Notes under the pieces: model-generated
The model's input: only the letters and a program-made list of their open reading frames with translations
Told to the model about the DNA's origin: nothing
Database searches by the model: none
Translations under genes and position numbers: made by a program
Shown here: positions 42,565 through 52,837 of the stretch, piece by piece
How positions within the stretch are numbered: the first letter of the stretch is position 1
Layout of the letters: each line of letters starts with the position of its first letter
NCBI GenBank assembly: GCA_016860845.1
Contig: BOKF01000051.1
Location: 1 to 57,044, forward strand
DNA length: 57,044 nt
Source: Chloroflexota bacterium
Lineage (GTDB): Bacteria > Chloroflexota > Anaerolineae > 4572-78 > J111
Direction: 5' to 3'

Positions 42565-45500
42565 ATGAACGCATCAGAAAGTTTACCGACCATCCCGCCA
42601 GAGGCGCTGAAGGCGGTTACCAATCCGCAACACCGCTGGGTGGCTATCTGTACAGGCACCGGCTGCAGTTCCTCGGCCAGCGGAGAGGTGCGGCGGGCAT
42701 TGCAAGAGGAGTTGGACCAACTCGACCTGGGCGAACAGGTGGAAGTGCGCCGCACCGGCTGTTTCGGTTTTTGCGCCCAAGGCCCCATCATGGTCGTCTA
42801 CCCCGACGAAACCTTTTATAATCAAGTTACCCCCCACCACGTCCAAGAGATTGTCAATGAGCATCTCATCGGCGGCCAGCCGGTCGAGAAAATCTTATAT
42901 CACGATCCAGCCGGCGAAACTGTCATTGAGAAATGGCACGAGATAGGTTTCTATGGCAAACAGCAGCGGGTGCTGCTGGAGAATTGCGGCGTCATTGACC
43001 CGGAGAATATTGATCATTACCGGGCCAGGGCCGGCTACCAGGCCTTACATAAAGTTTTAACGGCCCTGACTCCCGACCAGGTCGTTGACGAAGTGACCAA
43101 ATCAGGGGTGCGAGGACGCGGCGGCGGCGGATTTTCCACCGGCATGAAGTGGGGTTTAGCCCGTAAAACGCAAAAATGGCCCAAGTACGTCATTTGCAAC
43201 GCCGACGAGGGCGACCCGGGCGCTTTTATGGATCGCTCCATACTGGAAGGCGACCCTCATTCTGTTATCGAGGGTATGCTGATCGCCGGCTACGCCATCG
43301 GCGCTGAGACCGGTTACATCTACTGCCGGGCGGAATATCCCCTGGCGATCGAGCGGCTGGAAATCGCCCTGGCTCAGGCCAGAGCTTTGGGCTTGCTGGG
43401 CCAGAATATTTTGGGGTTTGATTTTAGCTTCGATATCCTCATTAAAGAGGGGGCCGGCGCGTTTGTGTGCGGCGAAGAAACAGCTTTGATGGCTTCCATC
43501 GAGGGTGAGCGAGGCCAGCCCTGGCCTCGGCCGCCCTATCCGGCGGTGGCGGGCTTATGGGGCCAGCCCAGCAACGTGAACAATGTCAAGAGCTACGCTT
43601 TTATTCCCCGTATCATGCGGCTGGGCGCGGAGTGGTTCAAAAAGCTCGGCACAGAGGGCAGTCCTGGGACTGCTGTTTTTGCTCTGACCGGGATGGTCAA
43701 CCGGACCGGCTTGATTGAGGTGCCGATGGGCATCACCCTGCGTGACATCATTTTTGATATCGGCGGCGGCATTCCCAACGGACGGAAATTCAAGGCAGTT
43801 CAAACCGGCGGGCCTTTGGGCGGTTGTTTGCCGGAGGCCTACCTGGATACCCCGGTGGATTTTGATTCGCTGCGGGCTGCCGGCGCGGTCATGGGCTCGG
43901 GCGGCATGATCGTCGCCGATGAAACGACCTGCATGGTTGAGTTCACCAAGTACTTTTTGCAGTTTGCCTGTGATGAGAGCTGTGGTAAGTGCCCGCCATG
44001 CCGCATCGGCAGTGTCAGGATGCTGGAGATTCTGGAGCGGATTACGGCGGGTAAAGGCGAACCCGTCGATATTGACCGCATTCGCTATCTGGCTAAAGGG
44101 ATGCAGCGCGGCTCTCTGTGCGCGTTGGGCCAGTTGACTCCTTCGCCGGTTCTGTCGGTGCTGCGCCATTTTGAAGAGGAATTTTGGGCGCACATCACCG
44201 AAGGCCGCTGCCCGGCGGCCAGTTGCCAGAAGTTGGTGCGCGCCCCCTGCGTCAGCGCCTGCCCGGCCGGGGTGGATGTTCCGGCTTATCTGGCTCTGGT
44301 TGCCCAGGGGCGCTATGCGGAAGCGCTGACCGTCCATCGCGAGGCCAACCCCTTTGCCATGATTTGCGGCCGGGTCTGCCCGGCCTTTTGTGAGGGGGTC
44401 TGCCGGCGCGGCCAGGTTGACGATGCCATTGCCATCCGGCATGTCAAGCGGTTTATGGCCGATCAATATTACACTGAACCGTGGACGCCTCCCCGCCTAG
44501 CGCCGCCCAAGGACCTCAAGGTCGCTATCGTCGGCGCCGGGCCTTGCGGCTTGACGGCGGCGCTGCGCCTGGCCCAGCGCGGCTATGCGGTCACTGTCTT
44601 TGAACGGATGCCGCAGCCCGGCGGGATGATGACCTATGGCATTCCGGCCTATCGCCTGCCGCGCGAGCCTCTCTTTGCCGAGATTGATCACATCCGGCGG
44701 GCCGGCGTAGAGATCCGCTGTAACGTGGAGCTGGGCACCGATTTTACCATCAAGAGCCTCCAGGCAGACGGCTACAAGGCCATCGTCTTGGCTTTGGGCG
44801 CGCACAGAAGCCGGAGCCTGGGTATCCATGGCGAGAAAAAGCAGGGAGTCTACCACGGCGTCCAGATGCTGCGTGATATTGCCCTGGGCCGGCTGCCGAA
44901 TTTGTCCGGTAAACGGGTGGTAGTAGTGGGCGCCGGCGACACCGCTATGGATGCTGCCCGTTCGGCCTTGCGCCTGGGGGCCAAAGAGGTGCATGTGGTC
45001 TACCGCCGCACTGAGCATGAAATGCCGGCGCTTAGAGAAGAGATTGAGGGGGCCAGGGAAGAGGGTATCCAATTCCACTTCCTGGTGACACCTGTCACCG
45101 TTCTGGGCGATGAAGTGGTTACCGGCGTGCGGCTGCAGCGCCAGGCCCTGGGTGATTTTGACACCAGCGGTCGCCGTCGCCCGGTGCCCATCCCTGGCTC
45201 AGAGTTCGATATGCCGTGCGAGGTGCTGGTGCCGGCCATTGGTCAGATCACCTGGGTGGACGACGAAAGCTTGGGTATGCACCACAAGGCCACCTTCGAG
45301 GTGGGGAAAGCGTTCGAGCTTGACAATGTCCCTGGTGTATTTGCGGCCGGGGATGCGGTTAGCGGTCCGGCCACGGTGGTCCAGTCTGTGGCCCACGGCA
45401 ATCGGGTCGCGCTTATCGTAGATCACTGGCTGGCCACCGGACAACTGGGCGGGGTCCATTATCAACCCAAGCGCCATGACATCCCGCAGCTCTTCGATCT

Positions 45501-45684
45501 GGCAGACTATGCTGATGTCCGCCGCCCCCAGGCCAAGATGCTATCGCCCCAGGAACGTCTGGCCCGCCAAAACTTTACCGAGGTGGAAATGGGCTTCGAT
45601 GCCCGGACCATCCAGGAAGAGTGTAAGCGTTGTCTGCGGTGCGATCTGGAATGGCTACAGCGTATCGGCGAGCCAATGCCCTAG
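42565..45684 (+). CDS. NuoF-GltD fusion subunit, NAD/FMN plus FAD/NADPH modules
   Basis: About 1039 residues from ATG 42565 (GAGAGG 9 bases upstream; ATG 42556 is too close to it). In order: a 2Fe-2S thioredoxin-like domain (AICTGTGCSSS; RTGCFGFCAQGP), the NuoF core (GRGGGGFSTGMKWGLAR; NADEGDPGAFMDRSILEGDP; GAFVCGEETALMASIEGERG), its 4Fe-4S site (DESCGKCPPCRIGS), a second Cys-rich stretch (APCVSACPAGVDV; ICGRVCPAFCEGVCRRG), and a GltD-like FAD/NADPH module (VAIVGAGPCGLTAALRLAQR; VVVVGAGDTAMDAARSALR; FAAGDAVSGPATVVQS). It ends with CKRCLRCD. Two nucleotide sites in one chain suggest bifurcation or transhydrogenation. 12 bp separate it from fdhA. Confidence 0.9.
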   Translation: MNASESLPTIPPEALKAVTNPQHRWVAICTGTGCSSSASGEVRRALQEELDQLDLGEQVEVRRTGCFGFCAQGPIMVVYPDETFYNQVTPHHVQEIVNEHLIGGQPVEKILYHDPAGETVIEKWHEIGFYGKQQRVLLENCGVIDPENIDHYRARAGYQALHKVLTALTPDQVVDEVTKSGVRGRGGGGFSTGMKWGLARKTQKWPKYVICNADEGDPGAFMDRSILEGDPHSVIEGMLIAGYAIGAETGYIYCRAEYPLAIERLEIALAQARALGLLGQNILGFDFSFDILIKEGAGAFVCGEETALMASIEGERGQPWPRPPYPAVAGLWGQPSNVNNVKSYAFIPRIMRLGAEWFKKLGTEGSPGTAVFALTGMVNRTGLIEVPMGITLRDIIFDIGGGIPNGRKFKAVQTGGPLGGCLPEAYLDTPVDFDSLRAAGAVMGSGGMIVADETTCMVEFTKYFLQFACDESCGKCPPCRIGSVRMLEILERITAGKGEPVDIDRIRYLAKGMQRGSLCALGQLTPSPVLSVLRHFEEEFWAHITEGRCPAASCQKLVRAPCVSACPAGVDVPAYLALVAQGRYAEALTVHREANPFAMICGRVCPAFCEGVCRRGQVDDAIAIRHVKRFMADQYYTEPWTPPRLAPPKDLKVAIVGAGPCGLTAALRLAQRGYAVTVFERMPQPGGMMTYGIPAYRLPREPLFAEIDHIRRAGVEIRCNVELGTDFTIKSLQADGYKAIVLALGAHRSRSLGIHGEKKQGVYHGVQMLRDIALGRLPNLSGKRVVVVGAGDTAMDAARSALRLGAKEVHVVYRRTEHEMPALREEIEGAREEGIQFHFLVTPVTVLGDEVVTGVRLQRQALGDFDTSGRRRPVPIPGSEFDMPCEVLVPAIGQITWVDDESLGMHHKATFEVGKAFELDNVPGVFAAGDAVSGPATVVQSVAHGNRVALIVDHWLATGQLGGVHYQPKRHDIPQLFDLADYADVRRPQAKMLSPQERLARQNFTEVEMGFDARTIQEECKRCLRCDLEWLQRIGEPMP

Positions 45685-45696
45685 GAGAGTAATGCT

Positions 45697-48549
45697 ATGA
45701 CTGTTACTTTGACTATCAATAACCGGCGAGTTGTGGCGGCTGAGGGAAGCACCATTTTGGAAGCGGCGCGAGCGGCCGGGATTCATATTCCGACCCTGTG
45801 CCACCATCCCGATCTGACCAATGTAGGTGCGTGCCGCATGTGTGTCGTCTCCGTAGACAAAGCCCGAGGGCTGCAAACAGCCTGTACTACTCCTGTCTTT
45901 GAGGGCATGGTGGTTGACAGCGAGAGTGAAGAGGCCAGTGAAACGCGTCAATTTGTACTGGAGATGCTGCTGACCGATCACCCCAACGACTGCATGCGCT
46001 GTGAGGTAAACGGCAACTGCGAGCTGCAGGATCTGGTTTATGAGTATGACGTGACCTGGCCGGAACATAACGGAGCGCACCATACTTATCCGGTTGACCC
46101 GGACCCCAACCCTTTTGTCTTCATTGACCGTAACAAGTGTATCCTGTGCAGCCGCTGTATTCGGGCGTGCGGTGAAATCCAAAATCGTGATGTCTGGAGC
46201 TTTGCCCATCGTGGCTTCAAGAGCAAGCTGGTGGCCGGGGCCGATCAGTTTATGCTCGACGCTCGCTGTGAAAGCTGCGGCCAATGCGTGGCTTACTGCC
46301 CGGTCGGCGCCTTGTACGATAAGATGAGCCTGGGCTTGGGGCGGGCCAGCCAGGTGACCAAAGTGCGGACCACCTGTTCCTACTGCGGCGTGGGCTGCAA
46401 CTTTGACCTGAACGTGCGCAATGGCCGCGTTGTGCGTGTTACCAGCGCCCCCGACGCCCCGGTCAACGGCATGTCTTTATGTGTCAAAGGGCGCTACGGC
46501 TACGACTATGTCCACCATCCCGACCGGCTGACCCGGCCCCTGATTCGCGCCAAGTGGCTGTCAAACGTGGCCGAGCAGGTCGAAAGCGGCACGTGGCAAG
46601 TCGCCGCTATTGCTGAAAAGCGCACTCAATCCGAAATCCAAAATCTAAAATCCAAAATCGAAAACCCTGACACTTTTATTGAAACCGACTGGGATACGGC
46701 CCTCGACCTGGTCGCCGGCAAGTTTGCGGCGGTCAAACAGGAGTACGGCAGCGATGCTTTTGCTGTGCTCGCCTCGGCCAAGTGTACCAACGAGGAAAAT
46801 TACCTCTTTAGCAAATTCACCCGGCAGGTGTTGGGGACAAATACTATTGACCACTGCGCCCGTCTCTGACACAGCGCAACCGTCGCCGGTCTGGCGACAA
46901 GCTTTGGCAGCGGGGCGATGACCAACTCCATCCGCGACATCGCCCAAGAGAGCCGGTGTATATTTATCATCGGCAGCAACACCAGCGAACAGCACCCGGT
47001 GATTGGGACCAAAATCCGGCGGGCCAAGCGGCAGCGGGGAGCCAAACTCATCGTGGCCGACCCGCGCCGGATTGACATGGCCGATTATGCCGACCTGTAT
47101 CTGCGCCACAAACCGGGGACCGATCTTGCTTTACTTAACGGCTTGATGCATATTATTCTGCGCGAAGGTTGGCAGGATGATACTTTTATCGCCGAGCGGA
47201 CGGAAGGCTTTGAAGAGCTGAAGGCGGTAATCGAAAAGTACACGCCTGAGGCGACCAGCGCCATCACCGGTGTTCCTGCTGAAGATATCGAACAGGCAGC
47301 CCGGATGATGGCCGAAAATAGGCCCGGAGCGCTGCTGTATGCCATGGGTATTACTCAGCACATTGTCGGCGTGCCGAATGTAATGGCCTGCGCCAACCTG
47401 CAAATGCTGCTGGGGAATATGGGTGTGCCGGGGGGCGGAGTCAATCCGCTGCGCGGCCAGAACAATGTCCAGGGGGCGTGCGATATGGGTGGCCTGCCCA
47501 ACGTCTACTCCGGCTACCAGCGGGTCACCGACCCGGCGGCGCAGCAAAAATTTGAGCAAGCCTGGGGTGTTTCTCTTTCGAACCAAGTCGGGCTGACCGT
47601 CACCGAAATGTTGAAGGCCGCCGAAGCAGGGCAGGTAAAGTGCCTGTATATTATCGGCGAGAACCCGATGACCAGCGATCCGGACCTGAACCACGTGCGC
47701 TACTCGCTCCAGCAAACGGAGTTTGTGGTGGCACAGGAGATCTTCTTTACCGAAACCGGCCATTTTGCCGATGTGATCTTCCCGGCGGCCAGCTTTGCCG
47801 AAAAAGAAGGGACCTTTACCAATACCGAGCGCCGCGTCCAACGGGTGCGCCGGGCCGTGGCATCGCCCGGAGAGGCCAGGCCGGATTCTTGGATAGTTGC
47901 CGAACTGGCCAAACGAATGGTGGCCTTGGGGGCAGTGTCGCCCCGCCAGGACGCGCCGCATGCTGGCTGGAATTACAGCAGTTCCGCCGACATTATGGCC
48001 GAGATCAACCAGCTTACGCCGAGCTATGCCGGCATCACCTACCGGCGGCTGGAAGCGGGTGACCGGCTTCAATGGCCCGTCCTTAGTGAAGAGCATCCGG
48101 GAACACCCATTTTGCACACCAGCAGGTTTACCCGGGGGCTGGGGCTTTTTGTGGGGGCGGACCATATACCCCCAGCCGAGCTGCCTGACGACGAATATCC
48201 GTTGATGCTGACGACCGGCCGGGTTATCTATCACTGGCACGGTGGTGAAATGACCCGCCGCGCTCGCGGGTTGGAGGCGGTTTATCCCGAAGCCCTGGTC
48301 GAAATCAATCCCAAGGATGCGGGTAAAGCCCGCATCAGCGATGGGCAGTTGCTGCAAGTCGCCTCGCGCCGGGGGGAGATTACGGCCAAAGCGCAGGTCA
48401 CGGACCGGGTCGAGCCGGGATTGATTTTCGCTACGTTCCACTTTCCCGAGTCTGCGGCTAACTTTCTGACCAATCCGGCCCTCGACCCGCAGGCCAAGAT
48501 TCCGGAGTATAAAGTTTGCGCCGTTCGCGTGGCAGCGGTGCAGGGTTGA
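45697..48549 (+). CDS. fdhA: Selenocysteine-containing formate dehydrogenase catalytic subunit
   Basis: A 950-residue protein read through an in-frame TGA at 46867-46869 (codon 391). N-terminal NuoG-like clusters: 2Fe-2S C35, C46, C49, C63; His-cluster H95, C99, C102, C108; two 4Fe-4S sites (C148-C158 and C191-C201). The Mo/W-bisPGD domain starts with a 4Fe-4S site (C227, C230, C234). The Sec site reads [20 protein letters not shown], aligning with E. coli FdhF (CARVUHGPSVAGL). A SECIS hairpin follows. The enzyme oxidises formate or reduces CO2 in the cytoplasm. An AT-rich stretch coding [13 protein letters not shown] (46628-46666) looks like a repeat inserted in frame. Confidence 0.93.
46867..46898 (+). 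promoter_or_regulatory. Selenocysteine UGA and bacterial SECIS hairpin
   Basis: After the UGA (46867-46869), GTCGCC (46882-46887) and GGCGAC (46893-46898) pair perfectly and enclose the loop GGTCT. The loop begins 18 nt after the UGA, as in E. coli fdhF, whose SECIS loop is also GGUCU. SelB would bind it and insert Sec. Sec machinery genes (selA, selB, selC, selD) are not in the window. Confidence 0.9.
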
Positions 48550-48571
48550 AATAAATATTGGGGGGATATCA

Positions 48572-49225
48572 TTGAGCGATATCGTTACTTTAACCATCAA
48601 TAACCAGCCCGTCGCCGTACCCAAGGGGACGACCATTCTGAACGCGGCGGTCCGGGTCGGGATTGACATTCCGACCCTCTGCTACCACTCGGCGCTGACT
48701 CCGCCGGCCGTCTGCCGGCTCTGTACGGTCGAGGTAGAGAAGCAGCGGGTTTTGCAGCCGGCCTGTGTGGTCCAGGTGGCCGAGGGGATGGTGGTCCATA
48801 CCAACAGCGAGCGGGTGCAGGCCGGGCGTAAAGTCATTCTGGAACTGTTGGCCTCGACGGTTGATCTGCACGATGCGCCGGAAATTCAGGCGCATCTCCA
48901 ACATTATGGGGCTGATCCTACCCGCTTTGCCGGGGGTGTCTCTCGCCAGGCCCAGTTTGATGTTTTTGAAGATAATCCCTTTTACATTCGGGACTACCGC
49001 CAGTGTGTCATGTGCTGGCGCTGTATCCAGGTTTGCGCCGACGACGTGCAGCACACCTATGCCTTAACCTGGGGCCAGCGTGGCATCAACAGCCATGTGG
49101 CCACCTTTTTTAATGAAGACATGCCCGATACCACCTGTGTCTTCTGTGGCAATTGTGTCGGGGTCTGTCCCACCGGCGCTCTTAAAGGGGTGATTGAGTG
49201 GAAGATGGAGCAGCAGCTTGACTAA
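48572..49225 (+). CDS. HoxU/NuoG-N-like iron-sulfur protein
   Basis: A 217-residue protein starting at TTG 48572 with GGGGG upstream. It has a 2Fe-2S domain ([19 protein letters not shown], then LQPACV) and two 4Fe-4S motifs ([27 protein letters not shown]). It lacks a catalytic domain and fits an electron-transfer subunit of the same complex, perhaps the docking site for ferredoxin. It overlaps the next gene by 8 bases. Confidence 0.85.
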   Translation: MSDIVTLTINNQPVAVPKGTTILNAAVRVGIDIPTLCYHSALTPPAVCRLCTVEVEKQRVLQPACVVQVAEGMVVHTNSERVQAGRKVILELLASTVDLHDAPEIQAHLQHYGADPTRFAGGVSRQAQFDVFEDNPFYIRDYRQCVMCWRCIQVCADDVQHTYALTWGQRGINSHVATFFNEDMPDTTCVFCGNCVGVCPTGALKGVIEWKMEQQLD

Positions 49226-50171
49226 TATTCCGGCTATTATTTCTGATTTAAAATATGGCCGCACCCGCTTATTGCAAGCCATCGAAGGTCTCTCCCGGCG
49301 GGAGCTGACCGAGCTGCAGATTTACGAGGGCTGGACCATCAAAGATGTGCTGGCGCACGTGATCGGGTGGGACCAGCGTGTTCTCAGAACCCTGCCCCTG
49401 ATGCTGCAAAATCGGGCCAGCGAAGTGGCCAGCGTGGAGGTGGATGACTTTAACCGTGAGTCGGTCCAGAGCTGGCGCGACAAATCTTTGGCCGAGGTAT
49501 TGAGTGAAGTTCAATCCACCCACCAGCGAATTCTGGAAATTCTTAGCGGCCTGGATCACAAAGAGGTTGACATGCGCCGCGAGCGTCACGGGCGGATTAT
49601 CACCATCCGCAGTTACGTTATTGACGTGATGATTGAGCACGACCGCGAGCATGCTGCCGAAATTGAGCTGTGGCGCAAAAATTTGGAGCAGAGTGTTGAT
49701 CCCAGGGCTGTCGAGGCCGATCTGGCGCAAGAGCGGGCGGCGTTTCTGGCTGCGATTGAGGGCCTCAGCGAAGCTGACTTGGTTGAACGGAACGCTGCCG
49801 GTACGTGGTCGGTCAAGGATGTGGTCGGCCATATAACCGATTGGGAACGGCTGATGCTCAACGCGGCCCGCCACATTCACGATCCGTCCTTGCCGGTGGT
49901 TATACCTGTAACGGATGACGAGAATGAGATTATGGCGTCCCGGCGGGCCAAAGAGTCCTGGAAAAAGGTATCCCACGACTTTCACGAAGTGAGCCAGGCG
50001 GTTGACAGCTTTGTGGCCGGTCTCAAAATGGGTGACTGGACCCTGCGCGGCCCCTATCCCTGGCCCAATGACCAGGGCACGCTGGCCGAACTGCTGTGGC
50101 ATATCACGACTCATTATACAGATCATCTGCCTGGCTTGGAGCAGTGGCGCAACCAAAAGATTAATCATTGA
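49218..50171 (+). CDS. DinB/DUF1706-like protein, two tandem domains
   Basis: About 317 residues from TTG 49218 (GGAG 7 bases upstream; the longer frame starts at 49194 inside the previous gene). Two related helical halves (residues 1-155 and 165-317) each carry the pattern [18 protein letters not shown] or [18 protein letters not shown], as in DinB/ClbS-like proteins. It overlaps the iron-sulfur gene by 8 bases, so it is cotranslated with the formate dehydrogenase operon. What it does there is not known. Confidence 0.7.
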   Translation: MTNIPAIISDLKYGRTRLLQAIEGLSRRELTELQIYEGWTIKDVLAHVIGWDQRVLRTLPLMLQNRASEVASVEVDDFNRESVQSWRDKSLAEVLSEVQSTHQRILEILSGLDHKEVDMRRERHGRIITIRSYVIDVMIEHDREHAAEIELWRKNLEQSVDPRAVEADLAQERAAFLAAIEGLSEADLVERNAAGTWSVKDVVGHITDWERLMLNAARHIHDPSLPVVIPVTDDENEIMASRRAKESWKKVSHDFHEVSQAVDSFVAGLKMGDWTLRGPYPWPNDQGTLAELLWHITTHYTDHLPGLEQWRNQKINH

Positions 50172-50181
50172 TAACTGACCG

Positions 50182-50216
50182 TTGACTGTTGGCAATTGTC
50201 AATAATCAACAGTCAA
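50182..50216. repeat. Inverted repeat after the formate dehydrogenase operon
   Basis: TTGACTGTTG (50182-50191) pairs with CAACAGTCAA (50207-50216) around a 15-base loop. No T-run follows, so this is a stem-loop repeat more than a clear terminator. Confidence 0.45.
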
Positions 50217-50240
50217 TTATCAACATTTTGAGGAGGCTCA

Positions 50241-50726
50241 ATGTTCAAAGTAAGAGTATTAACTCCCGCCTATCTCCTCACCGGCGAGGTTGAAGAGAAC
50301 AACGCTTTTCTGGGCTGGCTCAATAATAAAGACAAAAGCACGCTCGACCTGCGTAATGTCGAGGCGCTCATCCTTGACCCGAATGCTTCGATGCCGGCAA
50401 GCTCGGCCAAAATGGTTACGCTGGCCAAAAGCCAGGTGGTCGGCATTGATATGCTCGATCCGGCCGGCCAGCGAACGATCAATCTGTCGGGCCGGACCCA
50501 ATTGGCGGTGCTTTATACCAGCCGCTTTATCATCCAGGCCAACCTCCACCCCACCGGCGATATGCCGATTAGCAATATCCCCAATGTGGTTAAAAGTGAC
50601 TTTGTACCGGCCAGCCGAGTCAAACTCCATCCGCTGCTTCCCACGCGCAAGCTGCCCAGTCTCGAGTCGCCGCTGATCATTTTCAACTGGCGGCATATTG
50701 ATTTTTACCACGAACAGGTTAGATAA
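50241..50726 (+). CDS. Unknown conserved-looking protein
   Basis: A 161-residue protein with the start MFKVRVLTPAYLLTGEVEEN and a strong GAGGAGG site. It looks like a beta-rich cytoplasmic protein with no membrane segment or catalytic motif that I recognise. It lies between the formate dehydrogenase operon and the convergent CoA-transferase gene. Confidence 0.55.
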   Translation: MFKVRVLTPAYLLTGEVEENNAFLGWLNNKDKSTLDLRNVEALILDPNASMPASSAKMVTLAKSQVVGIDMLDPAGQRTINLSGRTQLAVLYTSRFIIQANLHPTGDMPISNIPNVVKSDFVPASRVKLHPLLPTRKLPSLESPLIIFNWRHIDFYHEQVR

Positions 50727-50755
50727 TACCCCCTTTCTTTGAGATTATCTCAAAT

Positions 50756-52267
50756 TTACATATGCCCGGTTTGCATATAGCGTAAGTGCCAATTGAACGC
50801 CTCTGCCAGCAAGTGAGGCGTCTGCTTGCCGAGCGATAAGGCCAAGGCCCGTTGGTAGTAGTCGCGCAAGGCGGGCCTGTAATCCGGGTGGGCGCAGTTC
50901 TCGATGACCTGTAGGGCGCGCTGCTTGGGCGAGAGGCCGCGCAGATCGGCCAGGCCCTGCTCGGTGACGATGACCTGGACGTCGTGTTCGGTATGGTCCA
51001 CATGAGAAACCATGGGCACAATCGCCGAAATAGCTCCCCGCTTGGCCGTCGAAGGGGTCATAAAAAACGAGATATAAGCATTGCGGGCAAAGTCGCCGGA
51101 GCCGCCGATGCCGTTCATGATCTGCGTGCCCATAATGTGGGTCGAGTTGACATTCCCGTAGATATCCGCCTCGATCATGGCGTTCATCGCCAGGCAGCCC
51201 AAGCGCCGGATCACTTCGGGGTGGTTGCTGATTCCCTGCGCCCGGAGAATGACCCGCTGGCGATAGGCGTCAATATTTTCATTGAGGTGGGCCAGCGCGG
51301 TGGGGCTGAGTGACAAAGCCGTGGCCGAGGCGCTTAACAATTTGCCGGATTGGAGCATGGCCAGCATCCCATCCTGAAGGACCTCGGTGTAGGCAGTCAG
51401 GTTGTTGAACTGGCCTTCGTTCAGGCCGGCCAGCACGGCGTTGGCAATGTTGCCTACCCCGGATTGGAGGGGCAGCAAGCTTTCGGGCAGACGCCCTTTT
51501 TTGATCTCGTAGGTGAGAAATTCCAGGATGTGACCGGCAATGCGGCGCGAGCTTTCGTCGGGCGGGGTAAAGGGTGTGTTACGGTCAGGCGAGTCTGTCT
51601 CGACGATAGCGGCAATCTTTTCGGGCGGGCAGAGCAGGTAGGGAATGCCGATGCGCTCGTCGGGCCGGGTGATCGGGATGGGCTGGCGGCCGGGCGGGCG
51701 GCGGGTGTAGTAATAAATGTCGTGCATGCCTTCCAGCTTTTCACTCTGCCAGGCATTGACCTCCAGGATAACCTTTTCGGCCTGGTCGAGCCAGGTTTTG
51801 TTGTTGCCAACCGAGGTGGCGGGGACCAGCCGTCCCCCTTCCAAAATGCTGGTCACTTCAACGACGGCAAAATCCAGCTTTCCCAAAAAGCCAAAACTGA
51901 CAAACTGGGGCACGTGGCTGAGATGCAGGTCAATGTATTCCATGCGGCCGGCATTAATCCGCTCGCGTGAAGTTGGGTCCGACTGGTAGGGCAGGCGCAA
52001 TTCGATGCCATCGGCCATGGCCAGCGCCCCATCCAGTTCCGGGGCAGTTGAAGCGCCGGTCCAGACCTCGATTTTGAAGTCCTGGCCGGCCTCGTGGGCC
52101 TGCATGATGCGCTGGGCCAGGGCTTGGGGGATATCTTTGGGATAGCCGGAGCCGGTAAAGCCGCTCATGCCTACCGTGGCCCCCGAGGGGATCAAGGCGG
52201 CGGCCTCCTGGCTGGTCATCACCTTGCTGCGCAAATTTTTATCGTAGATTCTCGATTGATTTGACAT
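50756..52267 (-). CDS. Acetyl-CoA hydrolase/succinyl-CoA:acetate CoA-transferase
   Basis: A 503-residue enzyme from ATG 52267; the frame is open to 52327, but that stretch crosses a hairpin and AAGGG lies before the shorter start. Visible motifs are SGFTGSGYPKDIPQALAQR, LTAYTEVLQDGML (the Glu matches the catalytic Glu of AarC-type transferases, YSEVLQD) and IGGSGDFARNAYISFFMTPS. It moves CoA between acetate and succinate or related acids. It could link acetate production to the redox operon nearby, though it is on the opposite strand. Confidence 0.9.
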   Translation of the reverse strand: MSNQSRIYDKNLRSKVMTSQEAAALIPSGATVGMSGFTGSGYPKDIPQALAQRIMQAHEAGQDFKIEVWTGASTAPELDGALAMADGIELRLPYQSDPTSRERINAGRMEYIDLHLSHVPQFVSFGFLGKLDFAVVEVTSILEGGRLVPATSVGNNKTWLDQAEKVILEVNAWQSEKLEGMHDIYYYTRRPPGRQPIPITRPDERIGIPYLLCPPEKIAAIVETDSPDRNTPFTPPDESSRRIAGHILEFLTYEIKKGRLPESLLPLQSGVGNIANAVLAGLNEGQFNNLTAYTEVLQDGMLAMLQSGKLLSASATALSLSPTALAHLNENIDAYRQRVILRAQGISNHPEVIRRLGCLAMNAMIEADIYGNVNSTHIMGTQIMNGIGGSGDFARNAYISFFMTPSTAKRGAISAIVPMVSHVDHTEHDVQVIVTEQGLADLRGLSPKQRALQVIENCAHPDYRPALRDYYQRALALSLGKQTPHLLAEAFNWHLRYMQTGHM

Positions 52268-52311
52268 AGGTCGTTTTCCCTTCAGGGTAGATTGGGTTAA
52301 TTCCTTCCCGG

Positions 52312-52348
52312 AAATAAAATTGGGCATCTCCTCAATGAGATGCCCAAT
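52312..52348 (-). terminator. Terminator-like hairpin in the CoA-transferase leader (attenuator candidate)
   Basis: TTGGGCATCTC (52321-52331) pairs perfectly with GAGATGCCCAA (52338-52348). On the minus strand it is followed by TTTTATTT, as in an intrinsic terminator. It lies about 50 bases before the CoA-transferase ATG, so it would cut transcripts unless its promoter is downstream or the hairpin is antagonised. Confidence 0.5.
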
Positions 52349-52599
52349 GCTTATACAAGGGTTTCCTAATACGAGTCGAAGATCAATAAGTAGTGGATGT
52401 CGAAGTGCGAGTCATAGAATAAGGAGGGGAGGTTGTCTGACTACGAGTTGTTGAAGAGGAAATTGAGGTTTACGGATGCCGGGTCAAAGAGCACCCTTGT
52501 TGTTAGGTATGATATATGAGAAATGCGACAAGGTATAGTGATATAAGTCATCAAAAAATGGCCCATTTGTCACATGATGCCAGCCAATAGGCCGGCCCC

Positions 52600-52705
52600 T
52601 TAACCCGTTAGTATTTTTAACTTTTCTTCAAGTTCGGTTATTGCTTCTCTTTCGGCCTTTATCTGATTCTTTAACTCTAAAGGGATTATTTTATCATACC
52701 TCAAC
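52600..52705 (-). pseudogene. Short coding remnant, coiled-coil-like
   Basis: The minus-strand frame reads RYDKIIPLELKNQIKAEREA and ITELEEKLKILTG before TAA at 52600. This resembles the helical C-terminus of a restriction or methyltransferase specificity region, but it is only about 34 codons with no ribosome-binding site, preceded by a stop. It may be a remnant. Confidence 0.25.
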
Positions 52706-52837
52706 CCCTACTGACAATCCTTAAAAGAAAATGACCTGCCAATAAATGACAGGTCACTTCCCACACCCATTTCAATTTACTTTAGCTAAGGAGAGCCTAT
52801 GCCACTAACAGGCTACCATGTTATTAGGATTTGCAGT

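Noticed and set aside
46867..46869. Stop codon splitting fdhA into two genes
   Set aside because: The flanking frame is continuous, the position matches the selenocysteine site of FdhF, and a SECIS hairpin follows at the expected distance.
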